DNA of 7,416 nt from Deltaproteobacteria bacterium (GCA_020444165.1 JAHLLK010000135.1:1-7416); one strand, 5' to 3'; positions 1 to 6,353 are shown, counted from the stretch's first letter. Made by a program: numbers and translations. The notes: generated from the letters alone by a model not told the origin.

Positions 1-410
1 ACCCGGCCGGCCAGGCTCCCCCGCGGGCCAGGGACGGCCCGCCCCCGCTCCCCGGTCCACCGGGACGGGGGGCGGGGTGAGACCGGCGCGGTTCACCCGC
101 GGCGGGCTCCGCCAGGCCGGGGCCAGGGACGGACCCGGCCGGCCAGGCTCCCCCGCGGGCCAGGGACGGCCCGCCCCCGCTCCCCGGTCCACCGGGACGG
201 GGGGCGGGGTGAGACCGGCGCGGTTCACCCGCGGCGGGCTCCGCCAGGCCGGGGCCAGGGACGGACCCGGCCGGCCAGGCTCCCCCGCGGGCCAGGGACG
301 GCCCGCCCCCGCTCCCCGGACCACCGGGACGGGGGGCGGGGTGAGACCGGCGCGGTTCACCCGCGGCGGACTCCGCTCGGCCGGGGCCAGGGACGGACCC
401 GGCCGGCCGG
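1..410. repeat. Tandem array of 132-bp GC-rich repeat (3 full copies plus 14-nt partial)
   Basis: Full copies start at 1, 133 and 265; a partial copy starts at 397 and stops at about 410. Copies 1 and 2 appear identical by eye. Copy 3 differs at four bases (320, 370, 377, 378). The unit has 19 A/T in 132, about 86% GC. Each unit contains GCGGGCC-N6-GGCCCGC (23-42 in copy 1), CCCGG-N4-CCGGG (51-64) and a weaker CGCGG/CCGCG hairpin, plus an internal duplicate of GCCAGGGACGG. The unit is a multiple of three, so long frames stay open on both strands (plus from GTG 77; minus from GTG 447 or 360). They encode only Pro/Arg/Gly-rich repetition with no recognisable domain, so I treat them as non-coding. 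The array begins 3 nt past the gspJ stop and probably continues left of the window. No gene is supported in 1-413. Confidence 0.9.
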
Positions 411-413
411 AAA

Positions 414-1232
414 TTAAGGAAGGGCACAGGCAAGGGGAATCTCCCACTGCACCTGGTACTCGCCGAAATTCAGGTCCACCAGGATGGACATGGGGGCCTT
501 GCCCGCCGGCGCGTCGGGCCAGTCTGGCAGATACTGAGAATCGCTGGGACGTTGCGGGTCCACCTTCTTGTAGCTGAACTTGCCGCTGACCAGACCGCTC
601 AACAGGGTCACCCGGGGCACCGGCGGGTTGTTGGAAAGCCACCAATTGGGCTCCAGGGCCGGCCACTCCTGGCTCACCAGGGCCACATTGCCCCGGGAGG
701 CCGCCTGGAAGGAGTAGCGCACAAACCACAAGCCCACCTTGGCCCGGGAGCCCAGGGACTCGCAGGTCACAAAGGTGACGCTCCCCGGCCCACCCACAAA
801 GGCGATGGCCCGGGCCCGCTCCCCGCCGGAGGGCTTGAACAGGGTGGCCGACATGATCTGGCGCTCCAGGAGGCGGTTCAGGGACCACAGCTCCTGCTCC
901 TTGAAGGAGCGGTGGCCGGATTGCAGCCAGGAATCGAACACCACCTTGCTGCCCGAGGTGAGGATGATCATGATCAGCCCAAACAACACCAGGCTGATGA
1001 TCATCTCCATCAGGGTGAACCCCCGCTCGCGGGCGGACCCGCCCCCGGGGGCCCGGCCGGAGCGCTCCGGCCGCGCGCCCTGGAAGGCGGGGCGGCGGCG
1101 CAGGGCGGCCCTGCCCCGCGCCGGCTCTCCCCGGCTGACGGGATCGGCCTCCCCTTGCCGGGGGGAGCCGGCCCGCCGCCGGCTCAGCGGAGCACCGGCA
1201 GCGGCGGGGAAGTGCGGTTGGAAGACATGCAC
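414..1232 (-). CDS. gspJ: T2SS minor pseudopilin GspJ (start uncertain)
   Basis: GspJ is a minor pseudopilin that joins GspI, GspK and GspH in the pseudopilus tip. The prepilin motif RG|FTLMEM lies at 1025-1002: cleavage after Gly, mature Phe+1, Glu+5, then a hydrophobic helix (ISLVLFGLIMIILTSG). The mature part is about 201 aa, normal for GspJ, and ends in TAA at 416-414. The start is unclear. No ATG, GTG or TTG occurs in frame between the gspI stop and the motif. I chose GTG at 1232-1230, which overlaps gspI by 49 nt and has AAGGA about 12 nt upstream; it gives a 71-aa leader. A CTG at 1187-1185 overlapping the gspI TGA (CTGA) would give 56 aa. Usual class III leaders are far shorter. The leader is encoded by a GC-rich palindromic stretch and is Arg/Gly/Pro-rich. 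Family call is from motif, size and order after gspI; it is firm, the start is not. Confidence 0.85.
   Translation of the reverse strand: MHVFQPHFPAAAGAPLSRRRAGSPRQGEADPVSRGEPARGRAALRRRPAFQGARPERSGRAPGGGSARERGFTLMEMIISLVLFGLIMIILTSGSKVVFDSWLQSGHRSFKEQELWSLNRLLERQIMSATLFKPSGGERARAIAFVGGPGSVTFVTCESLGSRAKVGLWFVRYSFQAASRGNVALVSQEWPALEPNWWLSNNPPVPRVTLLSGLVSGKFSYKKVDPQRPSDSQYLPDWPDAPAGKAPMSILVDLNFGEYQVQWEIPLACALP
1022..1183. repeat. GC-rich palindromic island at the gspI-gspJ junction
   Basis: This stretch lies between the gspI stop and the gspJ prepilin motif and is much richer in GC than the flanking coding sequence. It holds a perfect 20-bp palindrome at 1054-1073 (centre AGCGCT) and an inverted repeat with 16-bp arms at 1120-1135 and 1157-1172, one mismatch, 21-nt spacer. 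It stays in frame with gspJ. The composition resembles the 132-bp array, but I see no convincing base-for-base homology. REP-like insertion or local expansion are both possible. Confidence 0.6.
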
Positions 1233-1774
1233 AGGACCCGCTTTTCCTTGTAGGTTTTCCAGCGGCAGCAGACCTCCACCCCCAACAGAATGGCGGCCTG
1301 GGAGGCTGCCCGGGCCGGGGTGTTCCGTCCCAAGGCCGAGGGGGAGTCGGGGTTTTCCTCGTCCAAGGAACTGCCCGGCGACAGGACGCCCTGGGTGAAG
1401 GCGCCGTTGTCGTTGGAGGTGCCGCTGCCCGGGCCGCTCAGGGCCGGGAGTTCTTCCTCGGCGCTGGGCCCGGCCTTGGTCACGGTGACGGTCCATTTTC
1501 GGCCCTGGCGGGTGGCGCCCTCATAGACCCCGGGCATGATCCGGGGAGCCATGAGCCACTGGTTCAGGAGTTCGGCGCCCTGGGTCACCACCTCCAGGCG
1601 TTCCTGCACGGTCAGCTCGCTGTCGGTCTGCAAGCGCACCAAGTATAGCAGCGCGGCCAGGGCGGTGGAGGCCAGGGTGAGGGCCACCAGCACTTCCAAA
1701 AGGGTGAAACCGGCCTGATTTTGGGGATTAAGGTTCAAAGGCGCTCCCCGGGGGGTGAAGTCTGACTGGTTCAT
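1184..1774 (-). CDS. gspI: T2SS minor pseudopilin GspI with internal insert
   Basis: GspI is a minor pseudopilin that nucleates the tip complex with GspJ and GspK. From ATG 1774 the product is 196 aa: a 22-aa leader ending QAG, then FTLLEVLVAL with Glu+5 and a hydrophobic helix to about residue 45. The C-terminal strand VEVCCRWKTYKEKRVL resembles the conserved GspI end. Mature GspI is usually about 110-125 aa; here it is 174. The excess is a low-complexity Ser/Gly/Pro/Asn segment at about residues 105-165 (PALSGPGSGTSNDNG and following). The frame is open upstream to a TTG at 1852, but that would translate the intergenic hairpin element, so ATG is preferred although no good Shine-Dalgarno precedes it. 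It ends in TGA at 1186-1184, overlapped by gspJ. Three cysteines sit in the C-terminal strand region. Assignment rests on motif, C-terminus and position between gspH and gspJ. Confidence 0.87.
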   Translation of the reverse strand: MNQSDFTPRGAPLNLNPQNQAGFTLLEVLVALTLASTALAALLYLVRLQTDSELTVQERLEVVTQGAELLNQWLMAPRIMPGVYEGATRQGRKWTVTVTKAGPSAEEELPALSGPGSGTSNDNGAFTQGVLSPGSSLDEENPDSPSALGRNTPARAASQAAILLGVEVCCRWKTYKEKRVLCMSSNRTSPPLPVLR

Positions 1775-1775
1775 G

Positions 1776-1890
1776 GGAAGTTTTTTGGGGGAAGGAGGGT
1801 GCGGGGAGAAGGACGCGGGGTCCCCGAAAAGCGCAGCTTTTCTGGGGTGCAAGGACCCTTTTTTTCAAAAAAAGGTCCTTCCCCCCCCAT
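1776..1890. repeat. Two-hairpin intergenic element between gspH and gspI (REP-like)
   Basis: The 139-nt gap between gspH and gspI holds two adjacent stem-loops. Hairpin A pairs CCCCGAAAAGC (1822-1832) with GCTTTTC-T-GGGG (1836-1847), a GCA loop and one bulged T. Hairpin B pairs AAGGACC (1851-1857) with GGTCCTT (1874-1880) and continues through T7/A7 around a single C (1866), with one bulged C at 1858. A G-rich tract on one side and a run of eight C (1881-1888) on the other flank them. Neither hairpin has a U-tract placed as in a standard minus-strand terminator. From memory, similar G-rich/A-T hairpin intergenic repeats occur in Desulfovibrio-like genomes; this was not checked. It could modulate transcript stability within the operon. 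Confidence 0.6.
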
Positions 1891-1913
1891 CTTCCTCTTG
1901 CTCTGCCAGCCTC

Positions 1914-2438
1914 CTAATCCCGCCAGTGCACGGCGGCGCGGCCGGTCACGGGGTTGACGGCGAAATCCACCAGCCCGTGCGGCCCTTCCAGGGTGATCTG
2001 CCCGGCGTCGGCGCTGCCGTCCGGGTAGAAGTTGAGCTGCCAGAGGTCTCCGGCCTTGCTGGGCACGGCCGGGGACACCTCGATCACCTTGGCTTTCTGG
2101 CCGAAGTCCACCCGCTTGTCGTCCACCACCACCAGGTGAGCGCCCAGGCTGGTGCTGGCCTGCACCGGCCGGCCCTCGCGAATGGCGGAGATCCGGGCCA
2201 GGCTGAAGGCGGCGGTAAGCCGGCTGACGCTGTCCCGGAAGCCGAAGCTGTCCCGCCAGGAGCCCATCTCGGGCATGATCAGGAGCGCCGCGGCCATCAT
2301 GACCACCAGGACCAGGAGAAGCTCCAGGAGAGTGAAGCCGCGGCTGGCCTTGGCCGGACCACGCGTCCGGGGAACCAGCCGGCTCGCCGCCTTCCCGCGG
2401 GCTCGGTCCCGCCCCACGGGGGGGGCGGCCCGGGGCAC
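1914..2438 (-). CDS. gspH: T2SS minor pseudopilin GspH
   Basis: GspH is a minor pseudopilin that links the GspG shaft to the I-J-K tip. Prepilin motif SRG|FTLLELLLVLVVM: Gly34, Phe35 as +1, Glu39 as +5, hydrophobic helix to about residue 55. The globular part carries features typical of GspH: the helix region FRDSVSRLTAAFSLARISAIREGRPV (written here as two parts: FRDSVSRLTAAF, then SLARISAIREGRPV) and the strand-turn LNFYPDGSADAGQITL, matching the family F.PDG motif. Mature length is 140 aa, normal. Start chosen is GTG 2438-2436, giving a 34-aa, Arg/Pro/Gly-rich leader; an in-frame GTG at 2417 is the alternative. No clear Shine-Dalgarno precedes either. The leader is encoded by GC-rich palindromic DNA. 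It follows gspG by 61 nt and stops with TAG at 1916-1914. Confidence 0.86.
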   Translation of the reverse strand: MPRAAPPVGRDRARGKAASRLVPRTRGPAKASRGFTLLELLLVLVVMMAAALLIMPEMGSWRDSFGFRDSVSRLTAAFSLARISAIREGRPVQASTSLGAHLVVVDDKRVDFGQKAKVIEVSPAVPSKAGDLWQLNFYPDGSADAGQITLEGPHGLVDFAVNPVTGRAAVHWRD

Positions 2439-2499
2439 TCTCGCGGGGGCCGCGACCCGGCCGGCCCGGGTCAGGGCGTCCGGGAGCCGCGGATGGCCG
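2350..2499. repeat. GC-rich island spanning the gspG-gspH gap and the GspH leader
   Basis: The 61-nt gap after the gspG stop and the first ~90 nt of gspH form a GC-rich stretch with a stem CCGGAC-N5-GTCCGG at 2354-2370 and G/C runs (eight G from 2418). It contains ACCCGGCCGGCC, also found at the start of each 132-bp unit, but that word is short for such biased DNA. It is comparable in position and nature to the island before GspJ. Confidence 0.45.
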
Positions 2500-2979
2500 C
2501 TAGTCCCAGTTGGAGACGTCCTTGTCCTCCCCGGTTCCGCCGGGCTGGCCGTCCAGGCCCAAGGCGATGATATCGAACTCTCCCTTGGCCCCGGGGCTGG
2601 TGTACACGTAGTCGTGATTCCAGGGATCCTTGGGCACCCCCTTCTTCAGGTAGGGCCCGGCCCAGCCCGCCGCGTTGGCCGGCTCGGTGATCAGGGCTTC
2701 CAGGCCTTCGGAGCTGGTGGGATAGCGGCCCACGTCCAAGCGGAAGCGGTCCAGGGCGCCGGCCAGGATCTCGATCTGGGTGCGGGCCACCTGGGACTTG
2801 GCCTTGCCCAGGGTGCCGAAAAGCCGGGGGCCCACCAGGGCGGCCAAAAGGCCCAAAATGATGACCACGATGAGAAGTTCCAGCAGGGTGAAGCCTGCCT
2901 GCCGCCGGAGGCCGCGTTTTTCCATCACGCTCGGGGGAGCGGCGGGCGCCGGCTCTTCATGCAAGGCTAACTCGGGCAA
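2500..2979 (-). CDS. gspG: T2SS major pseudopilin GspG
   Basis: GspG is the major pseudopilin, polymerising into the periplasmic pseudopilus that drives substrate through the outer-membrane secretin. Prepilin motif QAG|FTLLELLIVVIILGLLAALV: Gly29, Phe30 as +1, Glu34 as +5. The rest is classic GspG: YPTSSEGLEALI (86-97), YLKKGVPKDPWNHDYVY (110-126), and the C-terminal Ca-binding loop with FDIIALGLDG (135-144), acidic residues Glu151, Asp152 and Asp154, and NW near the end. Mature length is 130 aa. I chose TTG at 2979-2977 because GGGAGAG lies 8 nt upstream, 19 nt after the gspF stop. GTG at 2928 or ATG at 2925 would give a more usual 11-12-aa leader (MEKRGLRRQAG) but without a clear Shine-Dalgarno. 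The intact calcium loop favours T2SS over type IV pilin. Confidence 0.95.
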   Translation of the reverse strand: MPELALHEEPAPAAPPSVMEKRGLRRQAGFTLLELLIVVIILGLLAALVGPRLFGTLGKAKSQVARTQIEILAGALDRFRLDVGRYPTSSEGLEALITEPANAAGWAGPYLKKGVPKDPWNHDYVYTSPGAKGEFDIIALGLDGQPGGTGEDKDVSNWD

Positions 2980-2998
2980 TTTTTCTTCTCTCCCGGGG

Positions 2999-4099
2999 CT
3001 AGTACCCCCCTTGGGTTAACTGCAGGATGGTCAACAGCATGGTAACCACGATGGCCCCCACGATGGAACCCATGAACAGGATTATCAAAGGCTCCACCAG
3101 GCTGACCAGGCGGTTCAGGGTAGTCTTCAAACGGTCTTCCAGATACTCCGCGGTCTTGAGGAGCATCTGGCCGGGGTTGCCGGTCTCCTCGCCCAGGGCC
3201 ACCAGCCGGAGCGCCACGTGGGGCACATAGGGCGAGTTTTCCAGGGCGGTGACCAGGCTGCTGCCCTCGCCCAGCTCGGACATGACCCCTTCCAGGGAGC
3301 GGCGGTAGGCCAGGTTGGTGGTGGCCGCGGTGGCGTAATAACAGGCCTCGTTCAGGGGCACTCCGCCCTTGACCAACAGGCCCAGGGTGCGGGTGTAGAG
3401 CACGGTCTGCCAGTTGACCACCGTGCGCCCCACCACGCCCACGCTCAAAAGCACCTTGTCCACGGCCAAGCGGACCGGCTCCTGTTTCAGGGCCCACCAA
3501 ATGCCCACCAAGACGGCCACCAGGCCGCCCAGAAGGAAATAGCCGTATTGCTCCAGGTTGGTCCCCACCCACATCAGCACCTTGGCCGGGGTGGGCAGCG
3601 GCATGTTCATGTCCTTGAAGATGTTGATGAAAGTGGGCAGCACGTAGGTGAGGATGAAGATGACCGCCGAGATGCTCACCAACAACAGCACTGCGGGGTA
3701 CATGAGCGAGGACAGGATGTGGCGCACCAGTTCGCGCATGCGCCTAAGGCCGGAGGCCAACTGCTCCAGCACCTGGGGCAGGGTGCCGGCCATCTCGCCG
3801 GCCCGCACCATGCCCACGTAGGCCTCGGTGAAACCCTTGCCGGCTTGGCGGAGCGCGAAAGAGAGCGAATAGCCTTCCCGCACCATCTCCCAAAGGAACT
3901 CGGCCAGCTTTTTCAGGCGGTCCCGCTCCAAGAGGCCCACCAGGGTCTCCAGGGCGTAGTCCAGGGGCAGGCCGGCCCCCACCAGGATGGCCAGGCCCTC
4001 GGTGAAATCGCAGAGATCCTCGGAGGTAAGGCGCTTGAACGGCGCTACCCGCTCCTCGAGGCCTTCCAGGCCGGTTCTGTCTTCTCCGTAGGCGTCCAT
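2999..4099 (-). CDS. gspF: T2SS inner-membrane platform protein GspF
   Basis: GspF is the polytopic inner-membrane protein of the assembly platform; it contacts the GspE ATPase and GspL. The 366-aa product has two T2SSF repeats, about residues 29-152 and 235-357, each beginning with the family pattern (FTEGLAILVGAGLPLDYAL near 32-50; YTRTLGLLVKGGVPLNEA near 235-252). Other marks are GEMAGTLPQVLEQLA (101-115) and its counterpart GEETGNPGQMLLKTAEYL (303-320). Predicted membrane segments are about 133-155, 186-203 and 334-358. It is about 35-40 residues shorter than the usual ~405, lacking the N-terminal strand region (the Y.Y.A.D..G part). ATG 4099 is 13 nt after the gspE stop with no strong Shine-Dalgarno, suggesting translational coupling. 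It ends in TAG, 19 nt before gspG. Confidence 0.95.
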   Translation of the reverse strand: MDAYGEDRTGLEGLEERVAPFKRLTSEDLCDFTEGLAILVGAGLPLDYALETLVGLLERDRLKKLAEFLWEMVREGYSLSFALRQAGKGFTEAYVGMVRAGEMAGTLPQVLEQLASGLRRMRELVRHILSSLMYPAVLLLVSISAVIFILTYVLPTFINIFKDMNMPLPTPAKVLMWVGTNLEQYGYFLLGGLVAVLVGIWWALKQEPVRLAVDKVLLSVGVVGRTVVNWQTVLYTRTLGLLVKGGVPLNEACYYATAATTNLAYRRSLEGVMSELGEGSSLVTALENSPYVPHVALRLVALGEETGNPGQMLLKTAEYLEDRLKTTLNRLVSLVEPLIILFMGSIVGAIVVTMLLTILQLTQGGY

Positions 4100-4112
4100 G
4101 GGCGTCAGGGGA

Positions 4113-5882
4113 TCACCAGGAGGTGACCCTGAGCAGTTCCTCCAGGCTGGTGACGCCTTCGGAAACCTTGAGCCAGCCGTCCTGGCGCAGGGTGCGCATG
4201 CCCTCCTTCAGGGCCTGGCGGCGCAGGGTTTCCGAGTCCACCCGCTGGTTGATGAGTCCGCGCATGGTTTCGCTGATGGTGATGAGTTCAAAGATGCCGG
4301 TACGGCCGCGATAACCCAGTTGAGTGCATTCCGGGCAGCCCTGACCCCGCCAGACCTGGTCTCCCTGGCGGGCCAGGTCGATGCCGTGATCGCCGCGGTA
4401 AACGTCGGTGGCCTTGCAATGGTCGCAAAGCACCCGCACCAGCCGCTGGGCCAGGACGGCGGTCAGGGCCGAGGAGATGAGGAAGCTGTCCACGCCCATG
4501 TCCTGCAAACGGGTCATGGCGCCGGCGGCCTCGTTGGTGTGCAGGGTGGAGAAGACCAGGTGGCCGGTCAGGGCGGCGTGGATGGCGATGTCCGCGGTTT
4601 CGCGGTCGCGGATCTCGCCCACCAGGATCACGTCCGGGTCCTGGCGCACGATGGAGCGCAGCCCCGAGGCGAAGGTCAGGCCGATCTGGGGATTCACCTG
4701 CATCTGGTTGATGCCGGCCAGGCGGTACTCCACCGGGTCTTCGATGGTGATGATCTTCTTGTTGGGGCTGTTGATGAGCTGCAAGGCGGCGTAGAGGGTG
4801 GTGGTCTTGCCGCTGCCGGTGGGCCCGGTGACCAGCATCAGGCCGTGGGGCCGCTGGATCAGCTCCATCATCTGGGCCAGGTGGTCCGGCCCCATGCCCA
4901 CGCCGGTCAGCTCCGCGCCCAGGGAGTCGCGGTAGAGGAGCCGGATGACCACGCTTTCGCCGTGCACCGTGGGCAGGGTGGAAACCCGGAGGTCCAACTC
5001 GTGCCCGCCCACGCTCATGACGATTTTGCCGTCCTGGGCCAGGCGGCGCTCGGCGATGTTCAATTTGGCCATGATCTTGATGCGGCTGATGATGGGGGCC
5101 TGCATCTTCTTGGACAGGGACTCCTGGTCGTGCAGCACCCCGTCCACCCGGTAGCGCACCCGGAGATCGTTCTCCTGGGCCTCCACGTGAATGTCGCTGG
5201 CCCCGATGTCCACCGCGCGGTCCACGAAGTAGTTGAACAGGCGGATGGCCGGGGCGTCGGAGGACATGTCCTCCAACACGGCCAGCCGGCCCGAAGTGTC
5301 CATCTCGTCGTCAGCCCCCTCTATGGAGCCGGCGCCGCGGCGGCCCAGGCCGTAGTGCACCTCGATCTTGCGGAGGATCTCCTCCTCCATGGCCAGGCAG
5401 GGCCGCACCTGGAGGCCGGTGAACTGCTCCAGGGCCCGGAGCACTTCGCCGGTCACCGGTTCGCTCACGGCCACCAACAGCTCCTCGCCCCGGATCTCCA
5501 CCGGCACCACCCGGTGGTACTTCAGGAAACGGTAGGGCAGGTTTTCCAGGGGCTTGCCGCTCTTGGCCAGATAGGAGCCGCTGATCAGCTCCAGGCCGGT
5601 GGCCTGGGCCAGGCCCTGCATGAGCTTCTCGCGCTCGGCCTGGCGGGAGTTGACCAACGAACGCAACGCCGCGTTATGGTCTCCCTTGTGCCGGGCCAGG
5701 GCTTCTTGCCACTGCTGCTCCCGCACCAGGCCCTGGGCCACCAGCTGGCGGCCCCAGGATTCGGGCAGGTCGATGACCCGGCCGTTCTCCGGTTCCCCAG
5801 GCAAAGAGGGGAAGGCGCCGCCGCCGGGGGGCGCGGATTTTCGCCGGGAGAGGCCCGTGGTCATGGATTTCAGCAGGCTCAT
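4113..5882 (-). CDS. gspE: T2SS assembly ATPase GspE
   Basis: GspE is the cytoplasmic hexameric secretion ATPase that powers pseudopilus assembly. The 589-aa product has an N-terminal regulatory/GspL-binding region (about 35-180), then a PAS-like N2 domain with ASDIHVEAQ (228-236) and RYRVDGVL (243-250), then the RecA-like motor. Walker A is GPTGSGKT (353-360), the Asp box IITIEDPVEY (377-386), Walker B DVILVGEIRD (417-426), and the His box STLHTNEAAGAMTRL (445-459). Two CxxC pairs, Cys486/489 and Cys516/519, form the zinc subdomain typical of GspE/PilB. All catalytic elements are present. ATG 5882 has GGGAG three nt upstream, a short spacing, and sits 7 nt after the lipoprotein stop; a second in-frame Met is residue 7. 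PilB/MshE-type ATPase is the alternative, but the following F-G-H-I-J order supports T2SS. Confidence 0.96.
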   Translation of the reverse strand: MSLLKSMTTGLSRRKSAPPGGGAFPSLPGEPENGRVIDLPESWGRQLVAQGLVREQQWQEALARHKGDHNAALRSLVNSRQAEREKLMQGLAQATGLELISGSYLAKSGKPLENLPYRFLKYHRVVPVEIRGEELLVAVSEPVTGEVLRALEQFTGLQVRPCLAMEEEILRKIEVHYGLGRRGAGSIEGADDEMDTSGRLAVLEDMSSDAPAIRLFNYFVDRAVDIGASDIHVEAQENDLRVRYRVDGVLHDQESLSKKMQAPIISRIKIMAKLNIAERRLAQDGKIVMSVGGHELDLRVSTLPTVHGESVVIRLLYRDSLGAELTGVGMGPDHLAQMMELIQRPHGLMLVTGPTGSGKTTTLYAALQLINSPNKKIITIEDPVEYRLAGINQMQVNPQIGLTFASGLRSIVRQDPDVILVGEIRDRETADIAIHAALTGHLVFSTLHTNEAAGAMTRLQDMGVDSFLISSALTAVLAQRLVRVLCDHCKATDVYRGDHGIDLARQGDQVWRGQGCPECTQLGYRGRTGIFELITISETMRGLINQRVDSETLRRQALKEGMRTLRQDGWLKVSEGVTSLEELLRVTSW

Positions 5883-5889
5883 GGGCTCC

Positions 5890-6333
5890 CTATAAAAATG
5901 GGTTCGGGGTTGGCGTCGGGGTCGGCGTGGGCAAACCCGGCACCACGTTCACCGTAATGGTCGCGGTCTGGGTCAGGGCATGCGCCGTGATGCGGTCCTC
6001 CCCGGTGTAATTGTTGGGGGCCTGGTAAAACACCGTGGCCATGCCGTCGACCGTGCCCACCTGGGAGGCGGAGAGCCGGCCCAACTGGACGAAGAAGTTC
6101 ACGATGGTGCCGTCATCCGGTTTCTGGCCTTCCGCGTTCAACACCTCCGCCACGATGCGGGCGGTGGAGTTCTCGGGTATGGTGTCCGGATAGGCGGTCA
6201 GGGTGATGCGTTCCCCGATGATGTCGCTTCCCCGGCCTCCGGAGCCTTCGCTGCCCCCACATCCCAGCCAAACCAGAACCAGCGCCAACGCGACCAGCGG
6301 CCAGCCATAGCGATGAATCTTGGGGTGACGCAC
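5890..6333 (-). CDS. Putative Ig-like lipoprotein leading the gsp operon
   Basis: A 147-aa secreted protein of unproven function. The N-terminus has basic residues, a hydrophobic stretch (WPLVALALVLVWLG, 11-24) and Cys25 followed by Gly/Ser-rich sequence, as in a lipoprotein signal, although the box WLG|C lacks the usual Leu/Val at -3. Residues about 38-132 look like one bacterial Ig-like (Big/invasin-type) beta-sandwich: ITLTAYPDTIPENS, ARIVAEVLNAEGQ, DGTIVNFF, DGMATVFYQAP, ATITVNV. The C-terminus is a PTPTPTPTPNP tail. The GTG start at 6333 has AAGGAGG five nt upstream and a promoter just beyond, so it is probably the first gene of the operon; gspE begins 7 nt after its TAG stop. An outer-membrane or periplasmic accessory role in secretion is inference from position only. 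Confidence 0.75.
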   Translation of the reverse strand: MRHPKIHRYGWPLVALALVLVWLGCGGSEGSGGRGSDIIGERITLTAYPDTIPENSTARIVAEVLNAEGQKPDDGTIVNFFVQLGRLSASQVGTVDGMATVFYQAPNNYTGEDRITAHALTQTATITVNVVPGLPTPTPTPTPNPFL

Positions 6334-6353
6334 GCCCTCCTCCTTCCTGTTTA

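Noticed and set aside
1..410. CRISPR array
   Set aside because: The units are contiguous 132-bp tandem copies with no unique spacers between shorter repeats.
1..410. Direct homology between the 132-bp unit and the gspG/H and gspI/J islands
   Set aside because: Only short shared words (for example CCCGCCCCCG, ACCCGGCCGGCC) are visible, which GC-biased DNA gives by chance; kept only as a composition parallel.
77..577. 166-codon plus-strand frame across the repeat array
   Set aside because: Open because the 132-bp unit is GC-rich and divisible by three; it runs antisense into the gspJ 3' end, has no recognisable domain and no Shine-Dalgarno.
1775..1852. Longer GspI starting at TTG 1852
   Set aside because: It would translate the two-hairpin intergenic element; the ATG at 1774 already leaves a 22-residue leader.
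1851..1880. Rho-independent terminator after gspH
   Set aside because: The T7 and A7 tracts are within the stem rather than following a GC stem, and gspI continues the operon 77 nt later.
4098..5957. 619-codon plus-strand frame antisense to gspE
   Set aside because: It is a GC-driven mirror frame (His/Gln/Gly/Ala-rich) of an unmistakable GspE on the other strand.
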